A DNA stretch of 64,000 nucleotides from Nothopassalora personata (GCA_033816765.1 CM066292.1:682001-746000), one strand, 5' to 3'. Shown: positions 23,471-35,740, counted from the first letter of the stretch. Notes: a model not told the origin generated them from the sequence alone. Numbers and translations are program-made.

Positions 23471-23805
23471 AAGAAGGTTAAGGTCGTAAAGAGAGAGAGA
23501 GGCTAAAGAACCGTCTAATGTATGTAGTAGTAGATAGATGTGTTAGTGGCTCTAGTAATAGTATTAGTGTTTAAAGAAAAAGAGAGAAAGTAGTAGGCAG
23601 AGAGCTACGCTTAAGTATGCCTCTTAGCGTATGTCCCTATAACCGTTACAAGGCAGTAGCGCCGAGACCGGTCTTATAAGTGGTAAGAGCAGTGCTATTG
23701 AGGTCACACTAAAGGTCCGATAACCCTATATGTGACCGAAAACTAGTGCTAGTGACTACCTAGGTAAGCATTCGGTAGGGGCATACTACGCTATCACGTA
23801 ATCCG

Positions 23806-23831
23806 ATTTACCGGTCCCGGGACCGGTAAAT
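23806..23831. promoter_or_regulatory. Perfect 26-bp palindrome before ORF3
   Basis: ATTTA + CCGGTCCCGGGACCGG + TAAAT, exactly self-complementary. The core CGGTCCCGGGACCG occurs four times in the window, only in this element: both LTRs, 27635-27660 and here. It holds inverted CGG triplets, the half-site of fungal Zn(II)2Cys6 regulators. That function is inferred. Confidence 0.65.
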
Positions 23832-23949
23832 GTAACTCTACTAACTAAGGTCTAACTAAGGCAAGAACACCCTATAAAGTGAAGTCTAGATAACCGAATC
23901 GGCTTAATAAACTGAAGGGCATGTGTAACACATACCTAAGGAAAGTGAA

Positions 23950-26900
23950 CTCTATACGCTATTGCTAACTAATTAGTTCTTAGCCTCGATCCTACTAAAC
24001 TGTGAAATTTCGGCTGTAGAAAGGTTATAAGGCCTAACCTATAGCTTCTTAGATTCCGGTTTAGGATACGATCCCTTTTTGTTAACTCCTACAGGTAGCA
24101 CGTCTTCGTCGGCGATAGGCTCGATCTCGTTCGAATTACTACTATCTTCGCTATTAGCGACGCTATTAGCGACTTCTCCCTCCCCTATTACGAGATCGGT
24201 CCTATTGTCTAAGTTCGGTACTCCTATGTCATCCGGGCGAAGCTCTAGAACTAGCTTAAGGTTTTCTCGTGCCTAAACACCCTTTATTAGCGTGCTATTA
24301 AGTTCCTTAAGAATATAGGTACTAAACTCCCTAGAGACACTAGACACCCGATATAGACCTTACTATCGGTAACCGATCTTACGTGAGAAGTCATCCTTAT
24401 ATAGCTTATCGAATCTTATAACAAGGTCGCCCTTCTAGAAACTAATAGAGTTAACATTCCGGTAAGAATTAAAGTAGTCCTTACTAAGTTCTCTTAGTCG
24501 CTTCCTTCAAGCATGTAGCTCTTCTAAACTAAGGTCTCGAGCCTAGAATTAACGCGCACGTATAGTAAGCAGGTCCTTAGTCGTTCTTACCGATCCCTAT
24601 TAGTAATTCGCCTACGTCGGGTGCTTAACCTCAATTGGCAGAATCGTACGATAGCTATATAGGACCTAAGCTAGCGTCATTCTAGTAGTACGACAGGTCG
24701 TAGTCCTATTAGCCCATAACACAGCGGGTACATATTGCTCCTATCCGCGGTATATGTTCCTTATAAGCTTTGCTAACGCTATAAGAATCGGCGGTATCTA
24801 GCCTCGACCGGAGCATTAGACTATAGATAGTACGGTAATATTCGGATCCTTCGAACACTAAGCCCTACGAGCAACCGCTTAACCTCAGCCGCATAAACCG
24901 TAGCGTTATTAAGCACAATTTTAGCATAGTAGCCGTGCCTATAGAAGACATCTTCGTATAGAAACTTAGTGACCGTCTTAGAGCTAGGAGGTGCCCTTAT
25001 TACTCTAGCCTCGATCTAGTTACTAAGTGCTTCGCGCGCAACTAGGAGGTATCTATTTTTATGCACCTAGACGGGGTCCGAGTACTACTTCTTACTAATA
25101 ACCTAAGGGCTCGATAAGTAAAGCTTACTAGCGCGCTAGTTACCTTCGCGAAACCTATAAGGAGCATAACTTCGATCCTACGTAGAGACATCGGCGAAGT
25201 ACCCGTCCTAGTAATACCGATCGGAAATAAGGTCGTACACGACCTTAGTACTGCGATGACCGTGTCTTTTATAGCATTCTATAACGATCTCCTTCTAAGC
25301 CTTATCATCGTTAATTACAAGTTACAACGGTGCTCCTCGGCGCTTCTAGAAGAACAGTAATTAGTCCCGGATAAAGAAATTAACGCTCTTCTTTACTAGT
25401 CGCCGGTACTTAGTACGGGTAACACCATTGGGCCGGGTCCTAGTTTCTATAACCTAAGCAAGTTACTAAGAGCTTTTAGAATATTAGTCCCCGAGATGTC
25501 GTGTTTTCTAGATTTTAACTGGATAGGTATCGACCGGCTCCGGGTACCCGAACAGCTTATTATTAATCATCTAGTCGACTTCGTCTTCGTTAGCTTCCCT
25601 AGGTTCCTAAGGTGTAGAGGGCCTACGAGATAGGGCATCTAGGCTAGTATGCCTAGCTCCCGTAACGTGCTTTACTTCGAATGTAAATAGCCTAATCTAT
25701 GCGACCCACCGGGCTATTACCGAGTTAGGTAGGTCCGAAGCCGGCCGGTTAAGTTGCTATATAAGTGTCTTAGCATTAACCTTAAGGACAAAATCAACGC
25801 TAGTGATGTATCTTTAGATCTTCTTAAGCCCCTTAAGGACCCTAAGGCATTCCCGCTTACTAGCATCATATCTAGATTCTAACGCGTTCTAGATTCCACT
25901 CTTATACCGTACCGGGTAACGCCGTCGAGTGCTGTCCATTAATTCTTAAGAAACGATACATCCCTATCTAGTGCCGCTAGCATTAACTAAGACAAAGATG
26001 GACCTAGCACTAGGTGAGTAGTAGAGGGTGACTAAGGCTAGAGCCTGTATAAGATATCTAGAAACCTCTTCTTTCGAGAATTGCTTATTCTCTATCTAGG
26101 TGAACTTGGCGCTCTTCTTTAGTAGCTTATACATTGGTCGAGCGATGATAACGAACTAGGGGATCTATATCCGGAAGTATATACACAGCCCTACATAGGT
26201 GCGGACCTCCTTAATATAGGTAGGCGTAGGCTAATCTAGGATCTTAGCTACAACCTTTAGGTTAGGATAGCGACTATCCGGGCTAGTAACGTACCTAACA
26301 ATCTTAAGCTTTTTATATAACTATTGGGATTTACCTCTAGTAACTACCGCACTAGCTCTCTCTAGATTAGTAAGAACTAGATCTAGGGAGACGATGTGCT
26401 TAACGACCCATCTCCTTAGCCTAGGCTCTACTTCGGTATTCCTATAGTCCTTAGTTAGTCCCTTAATACCGATGTTATCGAGAAACGGCTTTGCTCGATG
26501 CGAGATATAATTAAGTAGAATCTTTGTTACCGTACGCACGAACTAAGCAACTAAATTAGTAGCTCCTTAAGGTAGAGTCGTGTTGCGTACTAGGCTAAGA
26601 GGGGTTATAAAGGCTATTAAGTCCCGGTAGGACTCATCTAAAGTGATCTAATTATAACCTAAAAACAGGTCTATAAGTAAAGCGACTCGGTAACCGGCAA
26701 AATCCTCTAAGAAGCTATCCGTGTCCGGTGGAATGTTAGCATCGCGCATAGTAACCTCATTTAGGAGCATAGCTAAGTTAATTAACCGATATGGCACATC
26801 GCTTCTAGAGGCATTAACCTTCTTTACGACTAGGAACTAGCTATTGGAGTATGCCCCTTATAAGTATTCTAGGATGTTGTTCTTAATCCGGGCTCTAATT

Positions 26901-27620
26901 ATGCGCTTAACGATTGCCCTAAGACTTAGGTACAACCGGATAGGGCGTGCCTACTATAGCCTATAAGGGACCGTGTTAATCTTCTAAGGTAGCACGACGT
27001 CGTGCCTAATTTGCCTCATGTGACTAAAATCCTAAGCGAGGACTGCCTCCCGGCTGTAGAGCATCTTATCGAATAAGGCCCTTTCCATTAGTAATAGCTT
27101 AATGCCAACCTTAATTAAGGTAAGTCGTTCTAGAGTAATTCGGCTACCTCGCTCAATACTTGAGAATTTCTTAGTTAAGTACTTCCCATCGAACGGTCCT
27201 TATCCTTTAGGCATCCTGGATTCTAGGTATAGTACCCTACGCTTCTATTCTATATCTCCCTTAACTCGTGATTCTAGGCGTTCGTAAACGCTCGCGTCCA
27301 CTAGCTTCTTCTTGTCCGCCTTACGCTTATACATCGTAAAGACCTACGGCATCCTAATGTTAGCTATATGTTAGCCTACTTGTTACTTTCGTGCCTAAGC
27401 ATTCAATGCAGATTGCCTTAGGATCTCGGAAGGCCAATCCCCTTAAACTAAATAAACGTTAGCAATAGAATCTCCCTTAAACGCGCCTATTCCAATTTCT
27501 GTAACTCGTTCCTTTACTCTAGCAGTCCTAAGCAATCCTAATAAGTGAGCTAAATGGTTGCTAGGCGTTAGAGCCTTGCCGGGTTCCTATAGATGCGTCG
27601 TGTCGTAGTAGTATCCGTTT
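23950..27620 (-). pseudogene. Pol (RT, RNase H, integrase) of the large gypsy, RIP-broken
   Basis: In element order: RT at about 27300-26400, including AKPFLDNIGIKG at about 26480, where the catalytic pair expected as Asp-Asp reads Asp-Asn (GAC to AAC, a TG-to-TA RIP change on this strand). Then comes the RT-RNase H connection, with RYVTSPDSRYPN and a KEVRTYVGLC-like stretch (about 26310-26160), followed by RNase H with a VLVNASGT-like motif (about 25970). Integrase follows at about 25560-24500 and a C-terminal part at about 24480-24100 that binds DNA in relatives (QKGDLVIRFDKLYKDDFSRK). No chromodomain was seen, unlike chromovirus A. Many TAG/TAA codons stand where Gln or Trp is expected. 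Confidence 0.85.
26321..26539 (-). pseudogene. Longest open piece of the gypsy RT, lost catalytic Asp
   Basis: 72 codons open by chance within the RT of the large gypsy. They hold the RT active-site loop as F-L-D-N, where the second Asp of the metal-binding pair is replaced by Asn. Fungal gypsy RTs normally have F-L-D-D here. Without both aspartates the polymerase is expected to be dead, independent of the stops. Not a separate gene. Confidence 0.8.
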
Positions 27621-27634
27621 TCCTTACTATAGCT

Positions 27635-27660
27635 ATTTACCGGTCCCGGGACCGGCAAAT
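27635..27660. promoter_or_regulatory. Near-perfect 26-bp palindrome between protease and RT
   Basis: Same as 23806-23831 except for one base (GGCAAAT for GGTAAAT). On the element strand it lies just before the frame that leads into RT, and after the protease frame. Confidence 0.6.
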
Positions 27661-27699
27661 TAAAGTCCGAGGTTTTTCCGAGATAGTGCGAGAACCTCA

Positions 27700-30663
27700 C
27701 TAATTTTGTTAAATCCGGCTTTAGCAAGTCGGTAGGTTAAGCGCCGTAACTTAACCTACCCTTCCATTTCCCGACGCTTTTAACAGTTCTTAAAGGGTCT
27801 TATACCTGTCCGAGCCAACTAGGGTAGTAAACATAATACTTTCACCTTTACGGCTAGCAATAGTCCCCTCCTATAAACTATTATCGCAGTTACGGGTAGT
27901 AAGTCGCACCTTACGGGCCTACGGACGTCCTAGGATTGTTAGTGAGTTTAGATCCGAGGAGATGAACATGTCCATTTAGTAGTAAACCCTAAATACCTAA
28001 ACATCTAAATTGCCTACAACACCTTTAAACTAGGCCCGCCCTCTAGTACCTCGAAAGGTAAGCTAAGCACTCGACATTACCGGTAACCTAAATCTATAAG
28101 CGTTCCTCTAGCCGATAATATTCACCTCGGAACCCTCGTTAATTAGGCACCTAATCTAGTTCTTGTTTATCCCGAACTCCGCTACTACCTAAGGACTAGG
28201 GACTATAGCAAAGTTGTTAAAGACACTAGAGAGCTCTATTTTCTTAACGTCCTTATAGAGCTTAGTAGTAGGGACCGCTCCTTTAGAGTAAAGCATAGTT
28301 AAATACACTCCGACATACTAGGCCTAACTATCTTCGCGGAAGACCTCCTTATTATACTTAGGTTTATCTTTATAGGTGACCACTTGTCTATTGCGAACCT
28401 TAGGGTCCTTTCCTATAAGGCGTTGCACTATAGCGAGCTTCTCCTAAAGAGCGGGGGTGTTAGTAACGCGACCGAAGAGGGTAGCCTCGAACTAGCGACT
28501 ATATCGAAACTAATCTTAGACGTTCACATTAGGAAACGTTATCTAGAGGATCTAATCAATCTAGTAGATAATACCCTCTTCCTTTATAACCGGGCTATTA
28601 CTAGCTAAACTATATTGTCGGACGTAGTTGTTAATCCTTATAGTCTTAGCATTCTACATACGCTTCCTTTATGCGAAGGGGGCGTTCACGGGACTAATAG
28701 GTATATTCTTAGGCAGTCCTTTGTTAGCATCGTTCCCTAATCTAGTTACTTAGGCATCATTTCCCCTTCCTAGGGTTACCCCGGATTTAGCTAATAATTA
28801 AGTTTCGCTCATTTAACCACTAACTTCATCAATTATTTCAACCTCCTACTGGTTAATCTTAGCTTACCGGATCTCCTGTTCTAATTGTAGGCGAACTTTC
28901 TTAGTAGCCTTAGCTCGGGCTCGTAGATCCTAGGCTAAGGACCGGGTCCTCGGGTACGGATTCTTTAGAATGCCTACGGGTGCCTTCCCTTTCACTTTAT
29001 TAGACTATATAGGATAGGTAGATACCTCGTTAAGCTCGCCTAAGTTAACCGCCTGCTCTACTTCACTTTCTCTAAATGAGACCTAATATGTACTAGCAGC
29101 CTTCTCTATTTAGCTAGACCGTGCATCCTAAGGGCTATACTCTATTAAATGCCTAAAGTTAGGAGGGGGCTTAGAATGATTAGGAGGCGTAACCTTTGTC
29201 ACCCTAGTGTAGTCCCTACCCATCCATTACTTACGTAGTGCAGAAATCTTATACTAGTTGTTAAACTCGATCGGCCTATAATGTTCTTCGAGTAGAGGGA
29301 GTATATAGAGCAGTTTCGGTTTGCTATAGTCCCTCCGAAAGTTAAACTTAGTAGGACGCGGATCGCCTTCCTTCCCTAGATACTACTAGTTATTCGGGGC
29401 GAGGTGTACGTAGCCCCGAGATATTAAGGACCTTATCGCCCTACAGTTACTAGCCTAGTACTTCGAACTGCTATAGTTGTAGCAACAACCATCCATCGCC
29501 TTGGACTGTTCGCGATTCTACGATAAGGGACGCCACATTACGTAAACCTACAGTTTAGTATCTAGGTCGTGCCTCTCCGGTTACATAGAGCGTTAATTCT
29601 CGCTCGGGTAGAAGGCACCCGCGTCCGCGACGCGACCGCGCTAGTATGCACGTATGCTCATTTTAGCTACCTTCTAGATAAGGTTATCATTAATAACAGT
29701 CCTAGAAGTAGCCTTCTTAAGCGTGTTAATCTTAGGCTTAAGGCGCGGCATTTGCTTCACGACTAAGCGGTGTAGCTAAGGTAAAGTAAGAGGGAAATCT
29801 GTATGTACAGCTTTCTATCCCTCCTTACTATCTGCGATGCTAGCAGCTTTATCGAGGATCCTCTAAAAGTCCCTAAACTTCTTAGGTTGCTTTAGGTGAA
29901 GCCCGTAAGCCTTGTAGACCGCTTTCGCGACTCCCTCTAGCAATCCCTAAAGGAGGAGGCGACTCCGGGAGCTATTATCTAAATCCTTAGGTTCAATTAG
30001 GTTACTTAAGGATACAAACAGGCGGATGAATTCCTTTACATCTTATTCTCTAGGCCTCTTGCCTTACTGCACCCTAACAATCTCCTTAAGATATTCCCGA
30101 CTCCCTAACATCGAGTAGGCGTTAAACCTTAAGAACTCTAACAAGAACGCCCTCCTAAAACGTGCCTTGTTAGTGAGCTACCTAGGCAGCCTTATAACCA
30201 CGCGCCGGATAGTAGTTTCGTAATTACGCTTAAACCTGCCCTAGAAATTATCCTTCTTAATAGATGCCCGAGGCGGATACTAGTCTATTAGGTCGCTAAA
30301 CCGCTCCTAGAACTTAGTAGCATTAGTGCTATTAAAGAACGGATTCTCAGCACCTCTTAGAGGTAGAAAGCGAGGGCTAGCGTTTTCTATTGCTACTACT
30401 AATCGTCTAAAGAGGGCAGTTATAGTATCTATTCTAATTGTGCTATTCGTTCCTACACCTATACCCAATTTAGCGGCGCTAGTTCCGCTTCTCCCTTCCT
30501 TACTAGATTTAGGTTTTTCCCCTTCCTCCGATTCCTCCATCCCCTTATAAGGGATAGAATCCCTATAGACCCCTTCCATTTTCGTGGGTTTCATAGGCTG
30601 TTCGTAGCCTCTACCTATGTCGGCAAAGGTGCTAAGTTTTTCTAGTAATGTAGCCGTATCCAT
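27700..30663 (-). pseudogene. Gag-protease of the large gypsy, RIP-broken
   Basis: The ATG at 30661-30663 opens MDTATLLEKLSTFADIGRGY, open for 118 codons to 30307, then broken by TAGs. A coiled, Lys/Glu-rich middle follows. At about 29490 a zinc-knuckle pattern C-x2-C-x4-H-x4-C is still seen with its second Cys and its His both read as Tyr (TGT to TAT and CAT to TAT, both RIP changes). At about 28150-27780 an aspartic-protease-like region follows (SEVNIIG, then FISSDLNSLTILGR). Gag with protease in the first frame and RT in the next is the likely arrangement; the gag frame seems longer than in most fungal gypsy elements. Confidence 0.75.
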
Positions 30664-30769
30664 TATTGCGTAGTGCTTACTTTAGAATGTGCTAATACTA
30701 GTTGTTGCTTAATAGGACCTTATAACCGTGATTGTTGCTAAATACCTTAGACCTTGAGTGTTTTCGACC

Positions 30770-30930
30770 TTAGTCGACCTTAACCGTAAACCTTAACCGT
30801 GAACCTTAACCGTAAACCTTAACCGTGAACCTTAACCTTAAACATTAACCTTGAACCTTAACCTTAAGTGATAACCTTAACCGTGAACCTTAGACCTTGA
30901 ACCGTGATTTTAACCTTATAAACTGGATGC
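30770..30930. repeat. 13-14 bp tandem repeats in the 5' leader of the large gypsy
   Basis: About ten imperfect copies of CCTTAACCGTGAA or CCTTAACCGTAAA lie between the 5' LTR and gag. It resembles a telomere-like array only loosely; the unit is not TTAGGG. Confidence 0.75.
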
Positions 30931-30984
30931 TAATACGCTACCGGGTGTACACTTAATACCCCCCCTTATTGACTACTAAAATAA

Positions 30985-31371
30985 TGTCTACTAACCACCC
31001 TATGTAGGCCTGTCTAAGTTGTGGTGGTGTAGAGCGGTGCTTATGTAAGTAGAGGTATCTGCCGGTCCCGGGACCGTGAAATCAGGTCACGTGACAAGTA
31101 GCGCAGTAGCCGGATAAAACAAGAGGATTAGCGGACCTAAACCCCTATACCCTCTACTCGAGAGGTATAAATTGAATTGTTGCCTTAATACTACGCTTAC
31201 AATGCTCAACTGCGTAGTATATATCTTAACAGCTATACCAGTCCCGCTAGCTCACCTAAATGTCTAATTAAACCTAAATAAAATAGGTGCAAGTTGGACC
31301 TAAGGAACCCTCCCTCTAAACCTAAGGTTAACATAACTGAACCTAAGGTTAACACAACTAATTAGTCGTCA
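30985..31371 (-). repeat. 5' LTR of the large gypsy
   Basis: Partner of 19471-19857. CGGTCCCGGGACCG is at 31063-31076. The opposite strand of AAGGTTAACA repeats (31320-31360) lies near its outer edge. Confidence 0.88.
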
Positions 31372-31376
31372 GTACT

Positions 31377-34300
31377 AGTAACTTATTTACCTAACCCTTT
31401 ACTACCCCGGGGGTAAATCTCGAGGCTTCCTAAGCCTTCCTTAGCTTCCTTATACGCGCTCGAACCTTCTAATAGCCGTAAGCAACTTTAACGTAGGAGC
31501 TCGGAGTACTTCCGTCTTAATATAGTAGAGTTATTAGATGTTAGGGCTACGTTATATAGTAAATCTAATTAGGCATGTAACTCTTAGCTATTATATATAA
31601 ATTTGCCTCCTTACTTCTATTTCCTAACCTACGAGGCTTTATACAACCCTCGTACTACCTACCCTAGGGAGATATCGTAATAAGAAGGTCCTATGGAGTT
31701 GCTAAGGCGCCGTCGTTAACTATAAGGACTTTCCTATACCTATACTTATATAATCCCGAGACCTTTAGTCTTAACCTCTATATAGTAGAGCGTAGATAGG
31801 AAGGTATATAGGTATACGCTCTAACTTTACTCTAGGATTATAACGATAATGTCGATAATCGCCTTATAGACATTAACGCTACCCGTTGTCTATCGTAGCT
31901 ACTCTTTATCCGCGATCTCGTTCAACTTATCGACTAGCTAGTACCCGTGCACTATATAGCGCGTCTTAGTAGGCTCTATATACAATTATAGGCTATGTCT
32001 ACTTCGGTAGAAAGAGTAGTAATTACGCCGGTACCGTATCGAAGGTATAGACGCAATTTAAGTATAGAGAGAAGATTTATTACCTAAACATAGTACGTAG
32101 ACCTAGTATAGCGTTCGTCCTCGCGTACTAGCTTATTAATAACATTTAAGTACATTTATATATAAGTGTACTAATGTATACGAGCATATTTGAAAGAAAA
32201 AGACATTTAATAAGTTACTAACCTAACTAGAGTAGTTAGCTCTCGGCGTTTACAATTATACAACTAGTCCTCTACGCGTAAGAAGTTATTACGGTTTAAA
32301 CAAGTACTACTATATTAGAGCTCTATATACTCGATAAAGGTTGTACGGTAGAGGTTAAGTAGTACGGGCACGTTAATAAGTATATAGTATAATAGCTACG
32401 GTATTAACGACGGAAGAGATCTATCTATAGTAAATAGGACTTTAGTATATAATATTTTAATAACGATAATATAGCTTTAAGAACCCTATCTACGTATAAT
32501 CTATAATCCGCGAAGAAGGTATTAATCTTACGGAATCTTAGTACTAGCTAATTCTTGTTTTAGCTAGAACGGTAATAGACGGTAAGATAATTATTTTGCT
32601 AATCCCGAATATAGTCTTTTTAGCTATCTTAACTAGTAAGAATATATATGTCTTTATACTAGGAAACTTAGAGGAATATATAGTATTAGCATTCCCCCTA
32701 AAGACACGTAACTCGGTAGGCACGAAAGCCCCTAGCTAAGAGATAGTACTACGTAACTTTATAGCTTTAAAGTACGGTAGAGTAGGCAAGACATCTAGAT
32801 TAGATTGCCGGTAGCTAACTTAATAATACGCTCGTAAGCGATATCTATAGTATCTTAGTAGCGGATCCTACTATTCTACTTACGACCAAAAATTCCCTCT
32901 AGAAAATATAGGCGCGGAAGTAAAAGAGTGCCGTAAGCTACGAGGGTCTTACGCTAATAGGAGTACTTACGCGGGAGCTCGAACTGCTAAGACTAGCCGT
33001 CGCTACCTAAAAGCGATAGAATATTTTATATACTTAAAAGCGTAATTATAGTCTCCTAGTACGTTTCTTAGTATTTACTTATATCCGATAACCTATATAC
33101 TTACGTAAGTATATACGTATATATCTTAGTATAGCGGGTATATAAGGGTAGTATTATCTAGTTGTAGATAGAAACTAATAGACTAAGTTTAATAGGGATA
33201 ATGTTCGGTATATAGTTAGACGCTTCGTTAGCTTAACGGCAAGAGTAGTCTAGGGCCTCTCCTTATACTCCCCCTCCTTTATCGGAGCATTTTCCTCGAT
33301 AATATACTCCTTACTATCGAATTATTCCCCTCTAAACCTTCCTTACTATTTTTTATAGAGTCCTTACGTACTAGCGGCTTATTAGAGGATAGATCTTAGC
33401 CGAGGTCGCCGTTAGTAGGTAAGGTAGATTATAAGCAGCGGAAGCCCTATTTAGGGGTTAGGAGCCAATAGGGTCGTTAGTTATTCGGTTAATCAAGATC
33501 TCGATTAGAAAAGCGGTTAGGTCGATAGTAGCGTCTTAAGATCGGAAAGTCCGCTTTATAACGATTAACCCGCTAAGTTCATCGAAAGAGGACTATAGCA
33601 TCGAAACCTATCGGATAGAAGCGGGACTATTATAAGCTACTAAGCCCTACGGGTATAGTCGATATTATTTGTTTTATACGATAGGGTAGCTAAGCTTAGA
33701 TAGTCTAGGTGCTAGTCTAGTTCTTTACGTTGTATTAGCGCTTAGTAGTCTATCTCTAATGCGGTTACTACCGTAATAGCTTCTAGGTCTAGGTCCTAAC
33801 CTAACGATAGTAACAGTAGTACTATCTTACCTGTACCTCCTTTTAAACAGGTCTTAGCGCCGGCAATCCGTACCCTACCGGACCGGGTCTATTAACGAGC
33901 GCCGTCCGCTTAGGCGACCTGGTTAACGATAAAGACTCTAATAATAGCGTTTAGATTATTAACGAGAATAAGACGCTATTATTAGATAGGATTAACAACT
34001 TCGCTTAGTTAAAGCTAGGATTAACGAACCTAATTAGGATAATTAAGACTAATAGTTAAGAGAGTCGTATAAGTCCTCTTATTGTAGCAAAAGCGGTAGT
34101 GCATCTACGCTACCGGCGTAGTAGACGTTACCGGTAGAGCATGCAATTTAGTTACCTTATCGGAAGTATAGACGTTTCTAAAGATCGAATTATTCCCTTA
34201 CTAAGGACATAATAATAGAGGCATCCCGAGGCAAACTATACGTAGGAATCTAATTAAGATCGCCGTACAGGTACAATCCTGTTTCTTTACGCCGAGCATA

Positions 34301-34385
34301 TATAGTCTATTATAGATAGCGAAACTAGCGTCGGCTGTAGGGCCCAACGAGCCGGCTTTCTAGTAACGACTAGGGTCGCTATAAT
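31377..34385. other. Old RIP-degenerate transposon DNA (right part)
   Basis: Continuation of the relic interrupted by Copia and the large gypsy. CA/TG are scarce and no frame is open. A plus-strand frame at about 33880-34200 reads like a charged coiled-coil protein through RIP-type stops but was not identified. A stretch at 33090-33190 resembles 10785-10880 (CTTAGTATAGC ... TATAAGGGTA), so the two halves may share a family. Confidence 0.5.
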
Positions 34386-34406
34386 GTGACTCCACCCGTG
34401 GCAGTG

Positions 34407-34649
34407 CTAGAGAACGACATTGTAGCTTGGCGCTAAGAGTGCGGAAGATCGTCTATTAGTGGAATTACGAATAGCAGCCCGCTTCAAGCTAGTGATGCGC
34501 TGTACTCTAGCACGTGTGCTGTATGGAGCAAGGAAGCCGATCGTTGCGCAGAGCTTGGCTAGGTCGCGTGATGAGTAGGACATTGTCCCGTCAGACAGGC
34601 TAGCTTCCTTGATTCCGCCTTTGTTGCCCGGCTCCGAGGCTTGAACCAT
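34407..34649 (-). CDS. Possible small ORF, 80 aa, edge of island 2
   Basis: MVQASEPGNKGG to SYNVVL, in DNA with normal CA/TG directly beside the RIP boundary at about 34385. There is no recognisable motif and no signal peptide. It could be the 3' remnant of a longer gene cut by the transposon, or chance. Confidence 0.25.
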   Translation of the reverse strand: MVQASEPGNKGGIKEASLSDGTMSYSSRDLAKLCATIGFLAPYSTRARVQRITSLKRAAIRNSTNRRSSALLAPSYNVVL

Positions 34650-35740
34650 CTTGGTCTCGATTGGGTGTGTTCTGGTCGTTGAATGTAATGTTCAACCCAA
34701 CGAGGACTTTGCGTCAAGCTGGGATAGTGAAGTCGTTGGTAACCTGGCCTGAAGAGCGTAGTATTCGCTAGTGATGGGCGAAAGCCACTACGGGTGCTGT
34801 CGTCGGGAAAGTCGGAAATGCTCGGTTGACCCCTACCGAGGGCTTGGCGTTAGTTTTCGATCTTGCTGGCGGAGTCCTTTGAGTCCATCCCGGTTACTTT
34901 CCGCTAGACCTGGAGTTCACAGCAACTGCAACGAGGCAAGTCAATCTCGCGAATGTAGACACGTACGCGCAGACGCTCACCATCGTGTTGTTTCGTAATG
35001 TACTGTAGTGCGACTACAACGGCCTCGAGCCTTGCCTGGACTGTGTATGCGCGCTGAAGGACAGCGACAACGACCTCAAGTCGGTCCGAGGGAATGGCGG
35101 TAAAGATCGCGTGCAGGCGGCATCCGCCCGAATGACTAGAATGCCACAAATTCATGGGCTGCTACAGCCTCCTGCGGTGCCACACTTGGGAAAGGTAGGA
35201 TTAGTGTTCGTCTACTTGGACGAAGTCTCGGCCGCGACGTCCTATGTATAGTGCCGAACCGTACACCCCTTCTGTCCCTTCGCGATTAGCGCCACGTCGA
35301 CAAGAGCACGAATACGATGACACAGCGTACTCGAACCCTTTCTGAGAGCGCTTCCATATTGACCAACCGGGTGTTTCATCGGAAAACAACCAGACCGGGT
35401 TAATTCTTCCAGCGTAGAAGGTGTGATGCTTGTCTAGGATTTTGAGAGTCAAGCGGGGGTCGGGTCAGCAGGTGTCGCAGTTAGTCTGTTGCTCGGGCCA
35501 TGGGTAAAGCGGGTACTAGTTGCATAAGGTCTAGATGTTGCGAAGGGGTGTAGTGTCCATGGGACTGGGTGGGGCGGGTGTTCACGGTGCCTGGAGATCG
35601 GTCGGTAAGCGCGAGATGTGGGAAATGCCAAGGGACGCCGCACGTGGCTGCGACGGGGATTAGCGATCCGGGGAACTGACGTTATGCGACCAGGAATTGA
35701 TGATCTGCGTCAGGGAACCCAAAATAGGTCGCTGCGTACA
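34650..35740 (-). other. Island 2 DNA with two short minus-strand frames
   Basis: Not RIP-mutated. Two 83-codon minus-strand frames (35201-35452 and 34904-35155) are arranged as exons could be. The second contains TVQARLEAVVVALQYI followed by a charged strand RLRVRVYI, faintly like an RNase H helix followed by a strand, but the catalytic Asp residues were not found. No splice sites were confirmed. It may be a decayed gene. Confidence 0.25.

Larger units (their letters stand above)
19471..31371 (-). mobile_element. Large (11.9 kb) Ty3/gypsy retrotransposon with three ORF regions
   Basis: 387-bp direct LTRs (19471-19857 and 30985-31371) bound an interior read on the minus strand: leader with 13-bp repeats, gag plus protease (about 30663-27700), RT-RNase H-integrase (about 27620-23950), and then an extra frame of about 3.4 kb (about 23470-20050) before the polypurine tract and 3' LTR. 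Typical fungal gypsy elements are 5-8 kb, so the extra length is mostly ORF3 and the long gag. CTAGTAA stands left of the left LTR (19464-19470) and again at 31375-31381, three bases past the right LTR, so the duplication is not clean. RIP is clear but not saturating. Confidence 0.88.

Noticed and set aside
30770..30930. Telomere-like array
   Set aside because: The unit is 13-14 bp with CCTTAACCGTGAA, not the fungal TTAGGG hexamer, and it lies in a retrotransposon leader.
34904..35452. Two-exon RNase H-like gene on the minus strand
   Set aside because: The likeness is weak, the catalytic Asp residues are not visible and no splice sites were confirmed; left as a low-confidence note.
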